Below the pieces are notes generated by a model that did not search any database, was not told the DNA's origin, and saw nothing but the letters and a program-made list of their open reading frames with translations. Position numbers and translations under genes: made by a program. DNA of 64,000 nucleotides from positions 468,531 through 532,530 of the forward strand of contig KZ111142.1 of NCBI GenBank assembly GCA_002077045.2, read 5' to 3'. Shown piece after piece: positions 1 through 11,613 of this stretch (positions are counted from its first letter, which is position 1; each line of letters opens with the position of its first letter). Source of the DNA: Rachicladosporium sp. CCFEE 5018 (taxonomy: Eukaryota > Ascomycota > Dothideomycetes > Cladosporiales > Cladosporiaceae).

Positions 1-1
1 C

Positions 2-2581
2 ACCTCGAACATCCGCGCATTCGTGCAATGGAGGGACTCGAGTGTGTACGTCGGCGACGAGATCGAGTGCATTATCACATTCAGGAACATAGCCTCTACG
101 ATTAAGCAGGAGGATGAGGCGCACCATGGCGCAAAGCCACCAGGAGGAGACGCTCGGGCGGCCCAGAGCAGCAGGAGGTCGTCAGTGGCACCAACGAATA
201 CACAGGCTGCGAGGGCGCCTTCGATAGCAGCTACCAGGGCGCCTTCGAACAATCGAGGACATCGCCCGGCGCTGTCACTTAATGTGGTGAGCGCCCCGTC
301 GAAAGCTGGGCTGTACAACGCTCCCCTGCGAAGCGCACCACTACAGACTCGCACACCGGTGACTGCCAACGCGACAAAGGGCTATCATGGACGCTCACTA
401 TCGATTATGTCACTTGGGAGCGAAGCGCCGGGCGATTGTACACCACCAATGGTGACTAGTCAGGGCAGGAAGCCCAGTAACGGACACATGCGAAGCGCGA
501 GTCTACAGGTCTCGTCGAAGCCGCCTCCATTGCCGCTAGCAGCGACGAGCGCAAATGGCACAGCGGTCACTCCCAGACAGCCGTCACCGCTGTATGAATC
601 TAGCACGCCGCCTGCATTAGCTGAGGGAGAGGGCAACGATGCGTCGCTTAGGCCTGCAAGGCGGCGACTTGGCACCGTCTCAGCGAATAGCACGCCAAAT
701 CTTGGAGGGCACGGATTTCAGCGTCGAAGTCCTGGCTCTAATGGTCCTATAGTGCCGGACTTCTCCTTTCCCTCGCGACAGGCAGTGGAAGCACGCCCGA
801 TGTCACCGGATGAGGTGTCGAAGCCGAAGCGGAGTCCTTCTGCCATGCATTCTGGACAGTATCGAGGGACCTCTCCGCGTCCAGTGGATGGTTACCCAGG
901 CACTCTCGGCAACTTGAACCCGATACAGAGGGTCATGTCAGAGTCTTCGGCGGGAGGCACGCCACGGAGCAGTGGCGAGTTTTACAGCATGAGCAACCAT
1001 AGCGATGAGACCATAGTGTCCGAGCTGCCGAATCAGAGCCATGTCACTGGTCGACTTCTATCGCAGCCACACTCGCGACAGGCATCACGATCTCGGGTTC
1101 CAAGCCAGGACAACAAACCTACCGAGCCGGAGACGTTGATGATGGGCTATGCGCAGACCGCAGGACACTTCACGCTGGACGGCAGTCTAGTTAACGCGGC
1201 GCCCTTTGAGGAAGTCAAGCGCAAAGGTGTGCAGGGTAGTGGAGGCGTCATCGGAGTAGAACGCTCAAGGCGCACCTCCGGCATGTTCGGCGCACTCAGC
1301 TGGGGTAGCATCGGTGAGTCCATAGGTGGATTGCTAGGCAGCGATGAAAACAGTTCGATGGCGCAGATGAAAGCTACCGCGAGCTCGAAGACGGTCCCGT
1401 TGCTCTCGACGCCTCAGACACTGCTATTCGTAGATCTCAGGCTTGCGCTTGGAGAAAGTAGAAGCTACCACTACCGCTTCGCACTTCCTCGCGGGTTGCC
1501 GCCAAGTCATCGCGGTAGAGCGATCAAAGTGGACTATAACCTTGTGCTTGGTCTGCAGCGACCAGGCGGTCAAGTAGTCAAACAGATCGAGGTGCCATTC
1601 AGGGTGCTAGGCAGTGTCGACCGCCGAGGGGAGATCCTTGGTCACGACCTAATGTCACCCTACATCTTCTTGCAAGACTCAGCCCGTTCACAATCGGTCA
1701 GTAGTCCTGAGCACACGACTCCTGGGAGCCTTGACTTCCCTCCTTTCCTGCCGAAAGAGTCATCAAACAAGGCCAAGCCGCCAGAGCAAGGTCTGGAGGA
1801 CTTTCTACGCTATACCGACCGGTTACTAGCCAGCACTTCCGAGACCGACCAACATGGTGCTTTGCTCTCTCCCACATCGCCCACCTCGCCAAACCTCAAC
1901 CGAGTGGACAGTCTGCCCAATGGTTCGCCACCTACTGCCAGCACGCGAGAGTACATCGACTTCGCCCTTCTCCGTGCCAATCAGACCTCATCGCCCACAG
2001 CCCAGTCTCCAAACCGCTTCAACATCGCCCGCGCTGGCCAACCCGTCGCCGTCCTGACACTACTGCGACCAGCTTGCAGACTCGGTGAAGCCATAACAGG
2101 CCGTCTAGACTTCAGTCCGGCCGCTGATCCCAGCTTACCACCCCTGGTACCGACTTACGGCCTTCTGATTGAGCTCGAAAGCGTAGAGCGCGTCGATCCC
2201 TCGCTCGCTCTGCGCAGTGCAAGCTCGATTCAACGCGTGACGCACAAGATCCACGCCTCGGTTCGTGAGACGACGCTGTTCGCAAAGTACATCACGTTCA
2301 ATCTTACTGTGCCGACGAATGCGACGCCGACGTTCGAGACTACGGGCGTGAGTCTAAACTGGAGACTGAAGATCGAGTTCACGACTGCGCGCCAGGTGGA
2401 AGGGGAGGAGAAGGGTGAAGAGGGGCTGATGGAGGAGGTGGGCAGCGACGAAAGGGGCGTGACCATGCTCGCCAAAGAACGGCTGGATGGCGAGACGTGG
2501 GAGATCGGGATACCGATCAAGGTATACGGCACGCAAGTCGTCGTAGACGACACTGCCGCGCCAGATGGCCTAGTCATCTAG
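2..2581 (+). CDS. RGP1: RGP1-like Ypt6 GEF subunit, 5' end outside window
   Basis: The frame is open from base 2, so the start lies left of the window; about 859 residues are visible. The first visible part, with VYVGDEIECIITFRN, matches the N-terminal arrestin-like strands of the Rgp1 family. A Ser/Pro-rich linker of roughly 400 residues follows. Conserved Rgp1 blocks resume near residue 480 (ALGESRSYHYRFALP, then a KVDYNLVLGLQ segment) and near residue 680 (VAVLTLLRPACRLGEAITG). In yeast Rgp1 pairs with Ric1 as the exchange factor for the Golgi GTPase Ypt6 in endosome-to-Golgi traffic. No intron is evident in the visible part. The stop lies 77 bases from the stop of the convergent GNAT gene. 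The family call is firm; the activity is inferred from the family. Confidence 0.88.
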   Translation, partial: TSNIRAFVQWRDSSVYVGDEIECIITFRNIASTIKQEDEAHHGAKPPGGDARAAQSSRRSSVAPTNTQAARAPSIAATRAPSNNRGHRPALSLNVVSAPSKAGLYNAPLRSAPLQTRTPVTANATKGYHGRSLSIMSLGSEAPGDCTPPMVTSQGRKPSNGHMRSASLQVSSKPPPLPLAATSANGTAVTPRQPSPLYESSTPPALAEGEGNDASLRPARRRLGTVSANSTPNLGGHGFQRRSPGSNGPIVPDFSFPSRQAVEARPMSPDEVSKPKRSPSAMHSGQYRGTSPRPVDGYPGTLGNLNPIQRVMSESSAGGTPRSSGEFYSMSNHSDETIVSELPNQSHVTGRLLSQPHSRQASRSRVPSQDNKPTEPETLMMGYAQTAGHFTLDGSLVNAAPFEEVKRKGVQGSGGVIGVERSRRTSGMFGALSWGSIGESIGGLLGSDENSSMAQMKATASSKTVPLLSTPQTLLFVDLRLALGESRSYHYRFALPRGLPPSHRGRAIKVDYNLVLGLQRPGGQVVKQIEVPFRVLGSVDRRGEILGHDLMSPYIFLQDSARSQSVSSPEHTTPGSLDFPPFLPKESSNKAKPPEQGLEDFLRYTDRLLASTSETDQHGALLSPTSPTSPNLNRVDSLPNGSPPTASTREYIDFALLRANQTSSPTAQSPNRFNIARAGQPVAVLTLLRPACRLGEAITGRLDFSPAADPSLPPLVPTYGLLIELESVERVDPSLALRSASSIQRVTHKIHASVRETTLFAKYITFNLTVPTNATPTFETTGVSLNWRLKIEFTTARQVEGEEKGEEGLMEEVGSDERGVTMLAKERLDGETWEIGIPIKVYGTQVVVDDTAAPDGLVI

Positions 2582-2657
2582 TCTCAATCAACCCCACACC
2601 GTCATGAATTCGCCACCATCTCTCACATTCCACTAGAGACCTCCCCATCAGTACCCC

Positions 2658-3287
2658 TCACAGCGCAAACCCCCGTCTCGTCATAACAGCAATCTTCCCC
2701 CTCTCCTCCCCCGCGTCCCAGAATCCCAATTCCCTCCCATAAAATTCCATTCCCTTCCCCGGCGTAGCAACAAGAAACGCCCTTCGTAGCGCGGGCATAA
2801 AGTCTATGACCTCCTTGCAACACGCCACGAGCCATTTACCTAGATCTAGACCCCTGTGGGAAGGCGCGAGGAAGACGTCTGTGAGGTAACACGTGGACAC
2901 GTGGTCTGTGATGAAGCGCGCGAGGCGATTTGCTTCGGTCTCGGCTGTGATGGGCCGTCCGTTGATGGAGAGGGGGTCCGGGGTGTGGATGGCTCGGAGA
3001 CGGTGGCTGGTTCAGGAATGGCAGGAGGGACTTCGTAGACGCCTAGCGTAGTTGAATGTTGGAGCATGAGTTTCAGGGTATCGATGTCGAGGCGCTTGGC
3101 CCACTGTGAGTCGTCAGTTTTGTGATCAGAGGGTTGGGCGGAGAACATGGTCACGCACGTACATCTCCTCGCTCTCAAAGGCATTGTTGATCATCTCCAA
3201 GTCGAGTAGGTCAATGGACGTCGAGATGAGGTATTCGATGCCCTTGACTTCTTTCCGCCACTCGAGGACTGGAGTTGATGTAGCCAT
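2658..3287 (-). CDS. GNAT-family N-acetyltransferase with one unresolved frame change
   Basis: The start is ATG at 3287. A canonical intron, 3158-3104 (55 bases, donor GTGCGT, acceptor CACAG), joins ..ESEEMY to WAKRLDIDTLKL. The C-terminal half shows a GNAT core: RLARFITDHVSTCYLTDVF, the acetyl-CoA-binding turn LAPSHRGLDLGKWL, and a late GMEFYGRELGFW segment typical of small fungal acetyltransferases. Between about 3057 and 2960 the reading frame must move from one frame to another. No strong intron solves this; a weak GTCTCC...GAG intron of 62 bases would, and so would a one-base indel. The gene is therefore either spliced unusually, mis-sequenced or broken. The substrate is unknown. It lies tail-to-tail with RGP1. 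Confidence 0.7.
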
Positions 3288-3689
3288 TGTCGCAGCTCAG
3301 AAGTCACGAATAGTCTCTGATCGATCACTAACAGGTGAGTGATCGTCCTTGAGATTGATCCCCTTGTCCGGATCGCTGTTGCAATATTGCCTTCGCAGTG
3401 ATCGGTGCGCAGTTCTATCTAGTGACTGCTTACTTAGATGCAAGCCGATTTTGTGAAGTGGAGCATGAATTGACGGTAGCGACGATACCGCAGCAACTAC
3501 CCAACCAATCGAGCTCAAATCGAGGTCGGAATAATCCGCATACAAGCGCAAACTGTCTCGCCAATCAGGTATTGAGATCATAAGCCGGAAACCAGAGACA
3601 TCAATGTGAAGCTCATTACATTACGCTATGTACATCCTCACGGTATCATTAACACCCTTCGTACTCATGCCCCGTGAACCAAGCACCTC
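3288..3689. other. Intergenic, 5' flank of the GNAT gene
   Basis: About 400 bases between the GNAT start and the permease stop. Only short overlapping frames are present and none has family features. It must hold the GNAT promoter and the permease 3' end. Confidence 0.6.
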
Positions 3690-5464
3690 TCACCTCACCT
3701 CCCCATCCTTACCCGTCCCAGTCGTCCCATACTCTGACCCCGTACTCGCCCCCCTCTCGCCCTCACCCGCAAACACATCCACACTAGCCTTCGCGAACTT
3801 CCGCGCAGGAACCTTCTGCTCAAACAACACGTCCAGCTCCGCGAACGTCCTCCCCTTCGGCTCCGGCAACCTGAAATAACTATAAATAATACAACCCGCG
3901 CAGCTCGCAGCCCAGAAAAAGCCAGTGTAGTTTCCCCAATTCCACGCTGTGGGATTAATCATGTAAGGCGTAAGGACCGAGCAGACGATGCCTACTATGA
4001 CGTATAGCCCGCGGCCCAGAACGACAGTCTTGATTTGCAGGCGCCGGGTTGAGAGTTCGGCGACGAGAGAGTAGGCGACGGTGCCGACGGAGAGTTGGTA
4101 CACGGCGGCCCAGACGATCATTATTGAGCCTGTGGCTAGCGCGGATTGATCCCGGTGGGAAGCGGGGACGAGTCCGAGGAACCCCATGATGAAGAGCATT
4201 AAGCAGAGTCCACAGAGTCCGTAGAGGAAGAGCGTCCGTCGGCCGAGACCAGCGCTCATGAGTCCCCAGGCGCCGAAGACGCCGACCATGTTTATGGCGT
4301 ACTGGCCCATGGCGAAGGAATATGAAGTCGATGGGTCGAGACCGGCTTGTTGCAGGAAGTAGGTGCTGTAATTTGAGAAGCTGTTACCCGATAAGTTCTG
4401 CATGGCCCAGACCATGCAGACTATCTCCGTGCGGCGGAGGTCGACGCCCTTGAAGCAGTCGAGGTAGGAGGCGCCGGACGTTAACTTCTCTTCGAGACGC
4501 GTGGTGTGCACCATCATGCTCACCGTTTCGTCGGCATCGAAATCAGTTTCACGGTTCAAGGAAGTGAGGCGGAGGAGCGAGTTTTTGGCGTCGGCAATGC
4601 GACCTTTGCGGACTAGCCACCAGGGCGACTCCGGGGCGAAGGCTATGCCTACTGCGAGGGGGACGGGCCACATCCACTGTAGGGCGTACGGAATGCGGTA
4701 GGCCCAGTGATCGTTGCGGTTGAGCATGGCTTTGATGACGCCGATGGCGATCAGCTGGCCGAGGCCCCAGCAGAAGTTGACGTAGGTGGTTAGGTAGCCG
4801 CGCAAAGCTACAGGGCAGACTTCGGAGGCGTACTGTGGAGGCTGTCAGTGAGACTGGTCATGAGACATAGAAAAGACGACGGCGAGGAACTCACGCTAAT
4901 CGTCAATGTCTGGAATACTCCCCACGGAATGCCGCACAGTATCTCCGCTACAGGCAACTGCGCCAACGAATTCGCGGTAAAGAAAATCGCCGTAAAGCCC
5001 ATGATCAGAGTCAAACACCCCACAACAGTCCACTTATACCCAAACCTCTCACTAACAAACCCATTCAAAATCAACCCAATAATCTCGCCCACATTCGCTC
5101 CATTACTCAGTCCGCTCTGCCACGCAGCCGAGACCGAAAAACTACCATCCGGCTGCAGAGTCCCGAATTTCTGGTTCCACTGCGGGAATCCGTACAAGTT
5201 ATTCACGAGCGCGAGGTCGAAGCCTTCCATTGCTATGCAGGTGGAGATTAGGAGGGACCAGGCGATGGCTTTGGGGTACAGGCGTATGCCTTGCATGAGA
5301 GTCATGCTGTGTTCTTTGTCGGACGCTGACTTCGCATTCAAGGTCGTCTGCTCCGATGTTTCGGTGTGTGCTGCCGCTTCAACTGAGGATGTGCGAAGTG
5401 GCGAGGCGTGTTTCTTGTCCATATCATGAGGCGCACCGGCCTCGGGAATGCGTTCTTGCGCCAT
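3690..5464 (-). CDS. MFS sugar transporter, maltose/alpha-glucoside permease type
   Basis: Two exons, 5464-4895 and 4832-3690, with intron 4894-4833 (donor GTGAGT, acceptor CACAG, phase 0), give 570 residues, a normal length for fungal sugar porters. Exon 1 carries a cytosolic N-terminus and the first helices (GFDLALVNNLYGFP, then NGFVSERFGYKW with the loop 2-3 signature). Exon 2 begins YASEVCPVALRGYLTT, the usual segment before helix 5, and has PESPWWLVRKGR, the sugar-porter signature at the start of the central loop. The C-terminus contains RLPEPKGRTFAELDVLFE, shared with MAL-type H+/maltose permeases. It is expected in the plasma membrane importing alpha-glucosides; the exact sugar is inferred from similarity only. 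No maltase or MAL regulator lies beside it. Confidence 0.9.
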
Positions 5465-6354
5465 GGTGATGCGCGGATGTAGTTCGCGGTGTAATTCGGC
5501 AACACCCTCAAGCTACCAATGCTGAAGAGATACCAAGGGAAAGCGGTGAGTTCAAGAGAGAATTGCATACTTAACAGCGCGGATCATTGTTGTCGAGCAT
5601 AGCGCTCCGAGTTGAGGTGGGGACGGCGACACGCGACCGAGCAGGCACTAGTCAGTTATAGGACCCTAGCCAGCTCCAAGCAGCGTGCACAAGGGTGACG
5701 CATGGCTGAACGAGAGTGGCAGGAAGCTAGCAGACTGTGGGAGTGGTCACGCTGGTCATGGGAGCTCAGGTCTGGAAAGATGGCTGTTGCAATCGAGGAG
5801 AGATGCGGAGAAACGCACATCGTCAAGTGCATTACCTCGGCGTTCAGGCGAAACAGTTTATCCGCTTCATCAAACGCCACTCCGCAGATATAAGGGAGAC
5901 AGACAATGATTGACTTTTGAACTTCTTGGATTTTTCATACACCTCCCCAGCTTCATATAGACTACATCCCCTTTCCCATCTCCCAGCCCATCTCCTCTAT
6001 GCCATGTACCCGCACTCCATACGCCTCGCCGAGTCCAACACGCCCGTCCGCCCGCAAACCACACAATCTATCAACACCAGGACCCTCAACAAGGTCCGAT
6101 ACATATATGCAAGAAATTAGCTCTGCTTTGATTTCTTCGTTCGCGATACCGATCGCGTTGTAACAGCAGAGGGAACGCCGGGAGGATGCCAGACACCTGG
6201 AGCGAAAGGAGGGGAGCGCCGGGCTATGCAGAACAAGCAGGGTCGTGGGGCGAGGTCGGAAGGTCGAGTGTACATGAAGCGTCGGAGCTGGCGTAGGAAG
6301 TCGATATCCAACGTCGTGCAGCAGACTTGCAAAGCACAAGCCTTGAGTTCAGTC
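5465..6354. other. Intergenic between permease and GH16 gene
   Basis: This stretch holds the permease promoter and the 3' flank of the GH16 gene. The small overlapping frames on both strands lack recognisable domains and have no good start context. Nothing further is supported. Confidence 0.6.
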
Positions 6355-8624
6355 TCATCGCCACGGAACCCACGAACGCTTCGCCTTCTTGGCCTTATGC
6401 GCCATCTTCCTCTCCTTATTCTTGCCCGAACTCGTGCTAGTCGAGCACTGATCGACGAACGAGTTCTGAGGCCAACTGTAACCCGCTTTGTCCCTACGCT
6501 ATTGTCAGTAATCACCCAAAATACAATCATCTTGCAACTCCACGTACCAGTGCGTCAAATTCGGGTTGGTGTACGCCTCCCCGTGATTCGCAATATACTG
6601 CGTCGTCGGATACCCCGCCGGATCGCAAGTCAACTCATCCCCATCGCCCTGATAAACCCTTACATAGTCGATCCGCATAGTCGCAGGCATGAGTGGCGCA
6701 AGCCCAGTCAAATTCAGCTCAGCGAACCCGGTACTCATACCGAAATTCAGAATCAGCGCCAAAGGCTCCTCAGGAATCACGCGTTGTCCGACATTGCCAT
6801 TCGGCCCCGTAGCGGCGCCAGTGACTTTCCACGTATCCACATCGCCGACATTCCAGAGAATATATCCGTCCGCGCCGGGGGTATACTCGAAGCCGTACTT
6901 CTGGTATGCTTTGCCGTCATACCAGTTATTGTTCAGCAGCGTTACCGTAGACAGAGCTTGCTGGTACACGCCTCCTTGGTAGGAGTTCATAGCCGAGACC
7001 TTCGAGTCGTACAGCTCGATGGCGTCCGTGTTGGGCCGCCACAGGAGGTCAAAAGGCGCGACTTGGAACGACTGGGACGCCGAGCCAACCTGGTTGTTGG
7101 CGTCTAGATGCCCGACGGAAGCCTCTAGTGCATCGATCTCAGGCGCGCTTCGGGCGATACCCGGGGAAGGGTGGTCTTCGCCCTCACAGGAGCAGCCTGG
7201 CAAGCGCATGCCCGGTAGACTGCTGAGACCGTCTGGGTCGGACTGGTTCCAGGTTACACCAACGTCGCATTCATCGTGGTAGCTGTATGGCCACATGCCG
7301 TCTGTTGTCGAGAGATAGCCTGGTCGGCCTAGATTACCCATGGCCCAGAAACCGGGCCAGAAACCAATTGTGTCGCCCCGTCCGGGAAGTGAGATCGCGG
7401 CCTCCATGTAGCCGCCCTTGAAGCACATCTGGTTCCAGGATTGCAACATTCCGGATCGGTAGTTGAGGTTGTGGGATTGGAAGGCATCAAATTTGAGTGT
7501 GAGAAGGCCGTCTTTGGTCGTTGCAGCATCGGGGTCGTACCACTGCATGAAGGGTCAGCACTTCCGCGTGTCATACTCACAGCAGTCCATGTCATATGCA
7601 TACCTCCAAATCCTGCGTCGCGCCATACCAAAAGTCCATGGCCGTCCAGTATGCATCATCGCCCGGGTAAAATGTCCGTCCATCCTCATTGAACTCATCA
7701 CTAAAAACCAACTGCTGCGAATTACCATTTGTATCTTTCCGCGACATCGCACTCTTCGGCGTATCCGGATCTATCAGACTCGTTCGCACGTTCTTCAGCA
7801 TTGGCGCATTCCCATCGAGGCAGTTCGGGTCCAGTTTGCACAAGTCCGAGCCCGCGGGTTTTATGGCCTTTTGTACGAACGTTCTGCATTTCCTGTCAGC
7901 ACACTGCAAGTCTTGCCCGCTGATCAGCAGCAAGCACTCACAATATCGGGTATCCAATGAACAGTATCAACACTCCCAGCGTGATGAGTGCCAAACCGCC
8001 AACATTCACCAGTCCTCGCTTACTGAACAGGTCTGAGCAGTCCAGCTTCTCCTTCTCGTTCGGGTCCGGGTTGTGCAGGTAGTCGTCTTTCTCCACATCT
8101 TCGGGAAACAACAGCAAGCCCGCAGAAGGCAAGATGTTGTACTTCTCGCTCACAGTCTGTGTGTTTACGCCATCCTCATCACTGCCTGCTCTTGACGGCG
8201 CTCTCGAGTCATCGAACGGTGATGCGAATGGCCCGCCGTACCGACTGTCTCTGCTTCCTGCACTTTCCGACGACCATGATGTTCTTCGCGAGTTGAAGCC
8301 GCTTGCCGTCGGACTGTCCTCATCGCGAAACCGTCTCGTTTTGTTTCTTCGCGGTGGCAGTAACAGCTCAGCCGACTCCTGTGGCCCCTGATTGTCATAC
8401 ACACCCGGCTGTCGTAGCGAGCCCGCTGTGCCTGGCCGCGGTGCCTGGGCGGCGCCTGCTGATGTGAGTGACCGCGACGAAGGCTGCCGTGCAGTCTGTG
8501 GCCGCGACTGTGAATCGTACTGTTGTTGTTGGTCGATATTGAGAAGGTCACCACTCCCGGAGTTCAGTCGGATGTGAGGTGGCGCGTGCCTTGGCGGCGG
8601 GAGGGAAGGGTCGTTGTCCATCAC
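6355..8624 (-). CDS. SKN1/KRE6-type GH16 beta-glucan synthesis-associated membrane protein
   Basis: Four exons: 8624-7942, 7883-7604, 7542-6548 and 6493-6355. All three introns are 54-61 bases with GT-AG ends, and the joined frame gives 698 residues. A Ser/Arg-rich cytosolic N-terminus of about 200 residues leads into one membrane segment (GGLALITLGVLILFIGYP), making a type II protein with a lumenal catalytic domain. The domain has the family landmarks QLVFSDEFN, PGFWAMGNLGRPGY, and the GH16 active-site motif SAPEIDALEA, with both acidic residues present (about E456 and E461). SKN1/KRE6 proteins act in Golgi and cell surface during beta-1,6-glucan assembly. The last exon encodes a short Lys/Arg-rich tail ending KKAKRSWVPWR. 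The family call is strong; the exact reaction is not established for the family. Confidence 0.93.
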
Positions 8625-10155
8625 TGTTCCGCAGGCCGGGCGGAGTAGTGTGGAAGAAGGGGGAGATGGGCGCTACCAAGTCTGTACTGCAGTTCTGATG
8701 ACGCGAGTGTGGTTTCAGTGAATGTGTGTTGATGGTGTGTGTATCGGCCACACTCGTAAGTCAAGCGAATGTAGGTGTTGTCAGCGCGAGTGGTCCAGCC
8801 GTGCGCAGTCAGGCAGTCAGGCGGATTGCGGTGATGTTGTTGTGGTCAGCCAGGAATAATTCAGGGTTATGCAGGTCCCGAAAGAGCGTCGGTCGGCCGC
8901 GTGTTACGGGGGCGTTGCGGTGAGGCGCAGGTGACGCGAGCTGTGTTGGGAAGAGCAGCAACAACGGCGGAGAGGAGAGGTGGGAGGTATATGGCAGCGG
9001 TGATGGGAGAGACAGCGACGACGAGGGTGGGACGTGTGTGTCTTGTGTGAGAATGGGCGTCGGGTCTCGTGTAGCACAAGTCTCTACTCGTCCTGTCCAA
9101 AGAAGGGGTGCAGCATAGGTCTGTGCTCGCCCGTCCTTGAGAGATGCGGCTCCACACCAATCGTCCACGCAATGTATTCTACTCTTCGCCACTCCTTATT
9201 GTTGTATCCTACATTGCTCACACTGTGAACGGCAACATCACAGTATGACCAGGCAATACGTGAGTGGGAAAGCCGAAGTTGGAGTCGTCACGCGGTCACG
9301 ACAACGCTGTCATCGGGCAATGCGGAGAAAAGTTTACTTCGCGCTGCCGTCGCTGCATCTTCGGCGCAGCTACGCCCACACCGACATAGCAACATCCATC
9401 CTGCATATTACTGTGTGCAAAATACCGCAAGCAACACACATCCTTTGTTCACGCTGTACGAGGGATGGCACCGAGGAAGCGCGTAACGTCAGCATGTTGT
9501 GTCTCAACGCTACCCGAAATACATTACCCATCCCAGCTCTTTCTCCACCATCCGCAGGCATGTCACCACGCGCGTTACGGGTCCCCCATCGTGTTGATCA
9601 ACTATCTTCCGGCAACGGGCTGCGGCTGCTTTTATGATGCAGCATCTCTTGTTCCCGTAGCACTGATGGATTGCCATGTTCGCCTCCCGATTCTTGGCCA
9701 CAGCAATGCGATCACATGTACGTGTATACATATAGTAGACGTTTCTCGCCGTTGTGTGATTTCACATGGTAGTCACGCCACAGGGTTCGACTTCGCGATG
9801 TCAAAAACTGTGCCGCCTGGACCGAGCGCCTCGAATATGCATCTTCACGTGGCACTATACGATAGTCTATCATCACAGAAGTCGCAGCTGTTAGAAAGTC
9901 GTCCTTGCGCATGCCAGATGACTTGCGGAGACTGATTATCAGACCATTCCTGTTCTATCAGCTGCAACCGCCTCAGACCAACGTCGGATCAGACATACTG
10001 AGCGAATTACCTCTGTCGTAGCAGCAGTGCTGGATTTTTCACCTTGCTGCGTCTGCGATACATCCCGAGACGTAATCACAAAGGTAATATCAGCGAATAC
10101 AGGTTACTAGTAGGCTGGTGGCGCGAGAAGGGGGACTCAACAAGGAAGAGCAAGG
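8625..10155. other. Long intergenic region, divergent promoters
   Basis: About 1.5 kb separates the GH16 start (minus) from the DPH1 start (plus). Several frames of 60-166 codons overlap each other on both strands here, but none shows a domain, a family motif or a convincing splice structure. It most likely contains the divergent promoters and long untranslated leaders of both neighbours. Confidence 0.55.
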
Positions 10156-11594
10156 ATGGAGGAAGACAGAGCCATCGCAGACCTTGGACCCGATGTTTCG
10201 ACAGGCTTGCAGCAAGAAGAGGACATAGCAGTCAAGACACCCAAGAGGAGATTCGTAGGTCGAAGAGCAGCAGATGCCAAAGCTGCGGCGCGGGCAGAAG
10301 CCGAAGGCAGCAATGCAGCAGTCGAGGATAGCAGCGCAGTACAAGGTGCATTCCACCACACACCCCAGCGATCTTTCAACAAGTCGCTGACGCTCCCCTT
10401 CCAGTCGCGCCTCGTCGTCGTCCAGCACGCACCTTGAACAATGTTCCCGACTCCATCCTCCACGATGTCGCGATCAACGAGGCTATCGCTCTCTTGCCGA
10501 AGAACTACAATTTTGAGCTGCACAAAACTATTCACCGCATCCGCACATCTGGCGCGCAGAAGATAGCATTGCAAATGCCCGAAGGCCTTCTCCTCTTCGC
10601 CACAACAATCTCAGACATCCTCACGCAGTTCTGCCCGAACACAACATACCTGATCATGGGCGACGTGACCTACGGCGCCTGCTGCATAGACGACTACACC
10701 GCGCGTGCGCTCGGCTGTGATATGCTGATCCACTACGCACATAGCTGTCTCATCCCCGTAACGACGACACAAATACAGACACTGTACGTCTTCGTAGACA
10801 TCGGCATTGATGTACCGCATTTACTAGCCACGATCGAGCGCAACTTCAAGCCCGGCAGCACGATAGCCATGGTCGGCACCATCCAATTCAACGCCACCCT
10901 CCACGGCACCGCCCCCCAACTCCGCGCAGCAGGGTACAAAATCCTCATCCCCCAAATCGTGCCGCTTTCCAAGGGTGAGATCCTCGGCTGCACGTCCCCA
11001 CACCTGACGAAAGAGGAAAATGTAGACTGTATCCTCTACCTGGGCGACGGGAGGTTCCATCTCGAGAGCGCGATGATCCACAACCCCAAAATCCCGGCTT
11101 ACAGATATGATCCTTACTCCCAGCGACTCACGCACGAAGTCTACGATCACGATACCCTCCTCGCCGACCGCAGCAAAGCTCTCACCGGCGCGCGGACAGC
11201 GAAGAAATGGGGCCTGATACTCGGCTCCCTGGGTCGGCAAGGGAATCCGCATACCCTCACTTTAGTCCAAAACCACTTGCGGGACCGCGGGATTCCCTAC
11301 GTCAACCTCCTGCTCAGCGAGATATTCCCCGGCAAGTTGGCGACGATGCCAGATGTGGAGTGCTGGGTGCAGGTAGCTTGTCCGAGGCTGAGCATAGACT
11401 GGGGGTATGCTTTCGCGAGGCCGCTGTTGACGCCTTATGAGGCGCTTGTTGTGCTCGGGCAGCGGGAGGGGTGGGAGAAGGAAGGGAGGTACCGTATGGA
11501 TTATTATGGGCGGGAGGGGCTGGGGAGGGTGAGGAAGGAGGATTTGGGTGGGAAGGCGCTCGAGAAAGTCCCTGCGGTAAAAGCTGTGGCGTGA
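10156..11594 (+). CDS. DPH1: Diphthamide biosynthesis protein 1
   Basis: Exon 1 is 10156-10345 and exon 2 is 10405-11594, with intron 10346-10404 (59 bases, phase 1), giving 459 residues. The splice restores ..SSAVQ-VAPRRRPARTLNN. Conserved Dph1/Dph2 features include LPKNYNFELHKTI, QMPEGLLLF, GDVTYGACCIDD, EILGCTSP and VACPRLSIDWG. The three cysteines that bind the 4Fe-4S cluster in this noncanonical radical-SAM family fall near residues 157, 259 and 389, and all are present. The enzyme, with Dph2, transfers the 3-amino-3-carboxypropyl group from S-adenosylmethionine to the histidine of elongation factor 2, the first step of diphthamide synthesis in the cytosol. Its stop lies only 19 bases from that of the convergent thioesterase gene. 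Confidence 0.95.
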
Positions 11595-11613
11595 GAAGGG
11601 ACGCTTGTTGGGT

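Noticed and set aside
9137..9935. Two overlapping plus-strand frames of about 160 codons
   Set aside because: No domain, no exon partner, mixed His/Cys-rich translation typical of noncoding sequence.
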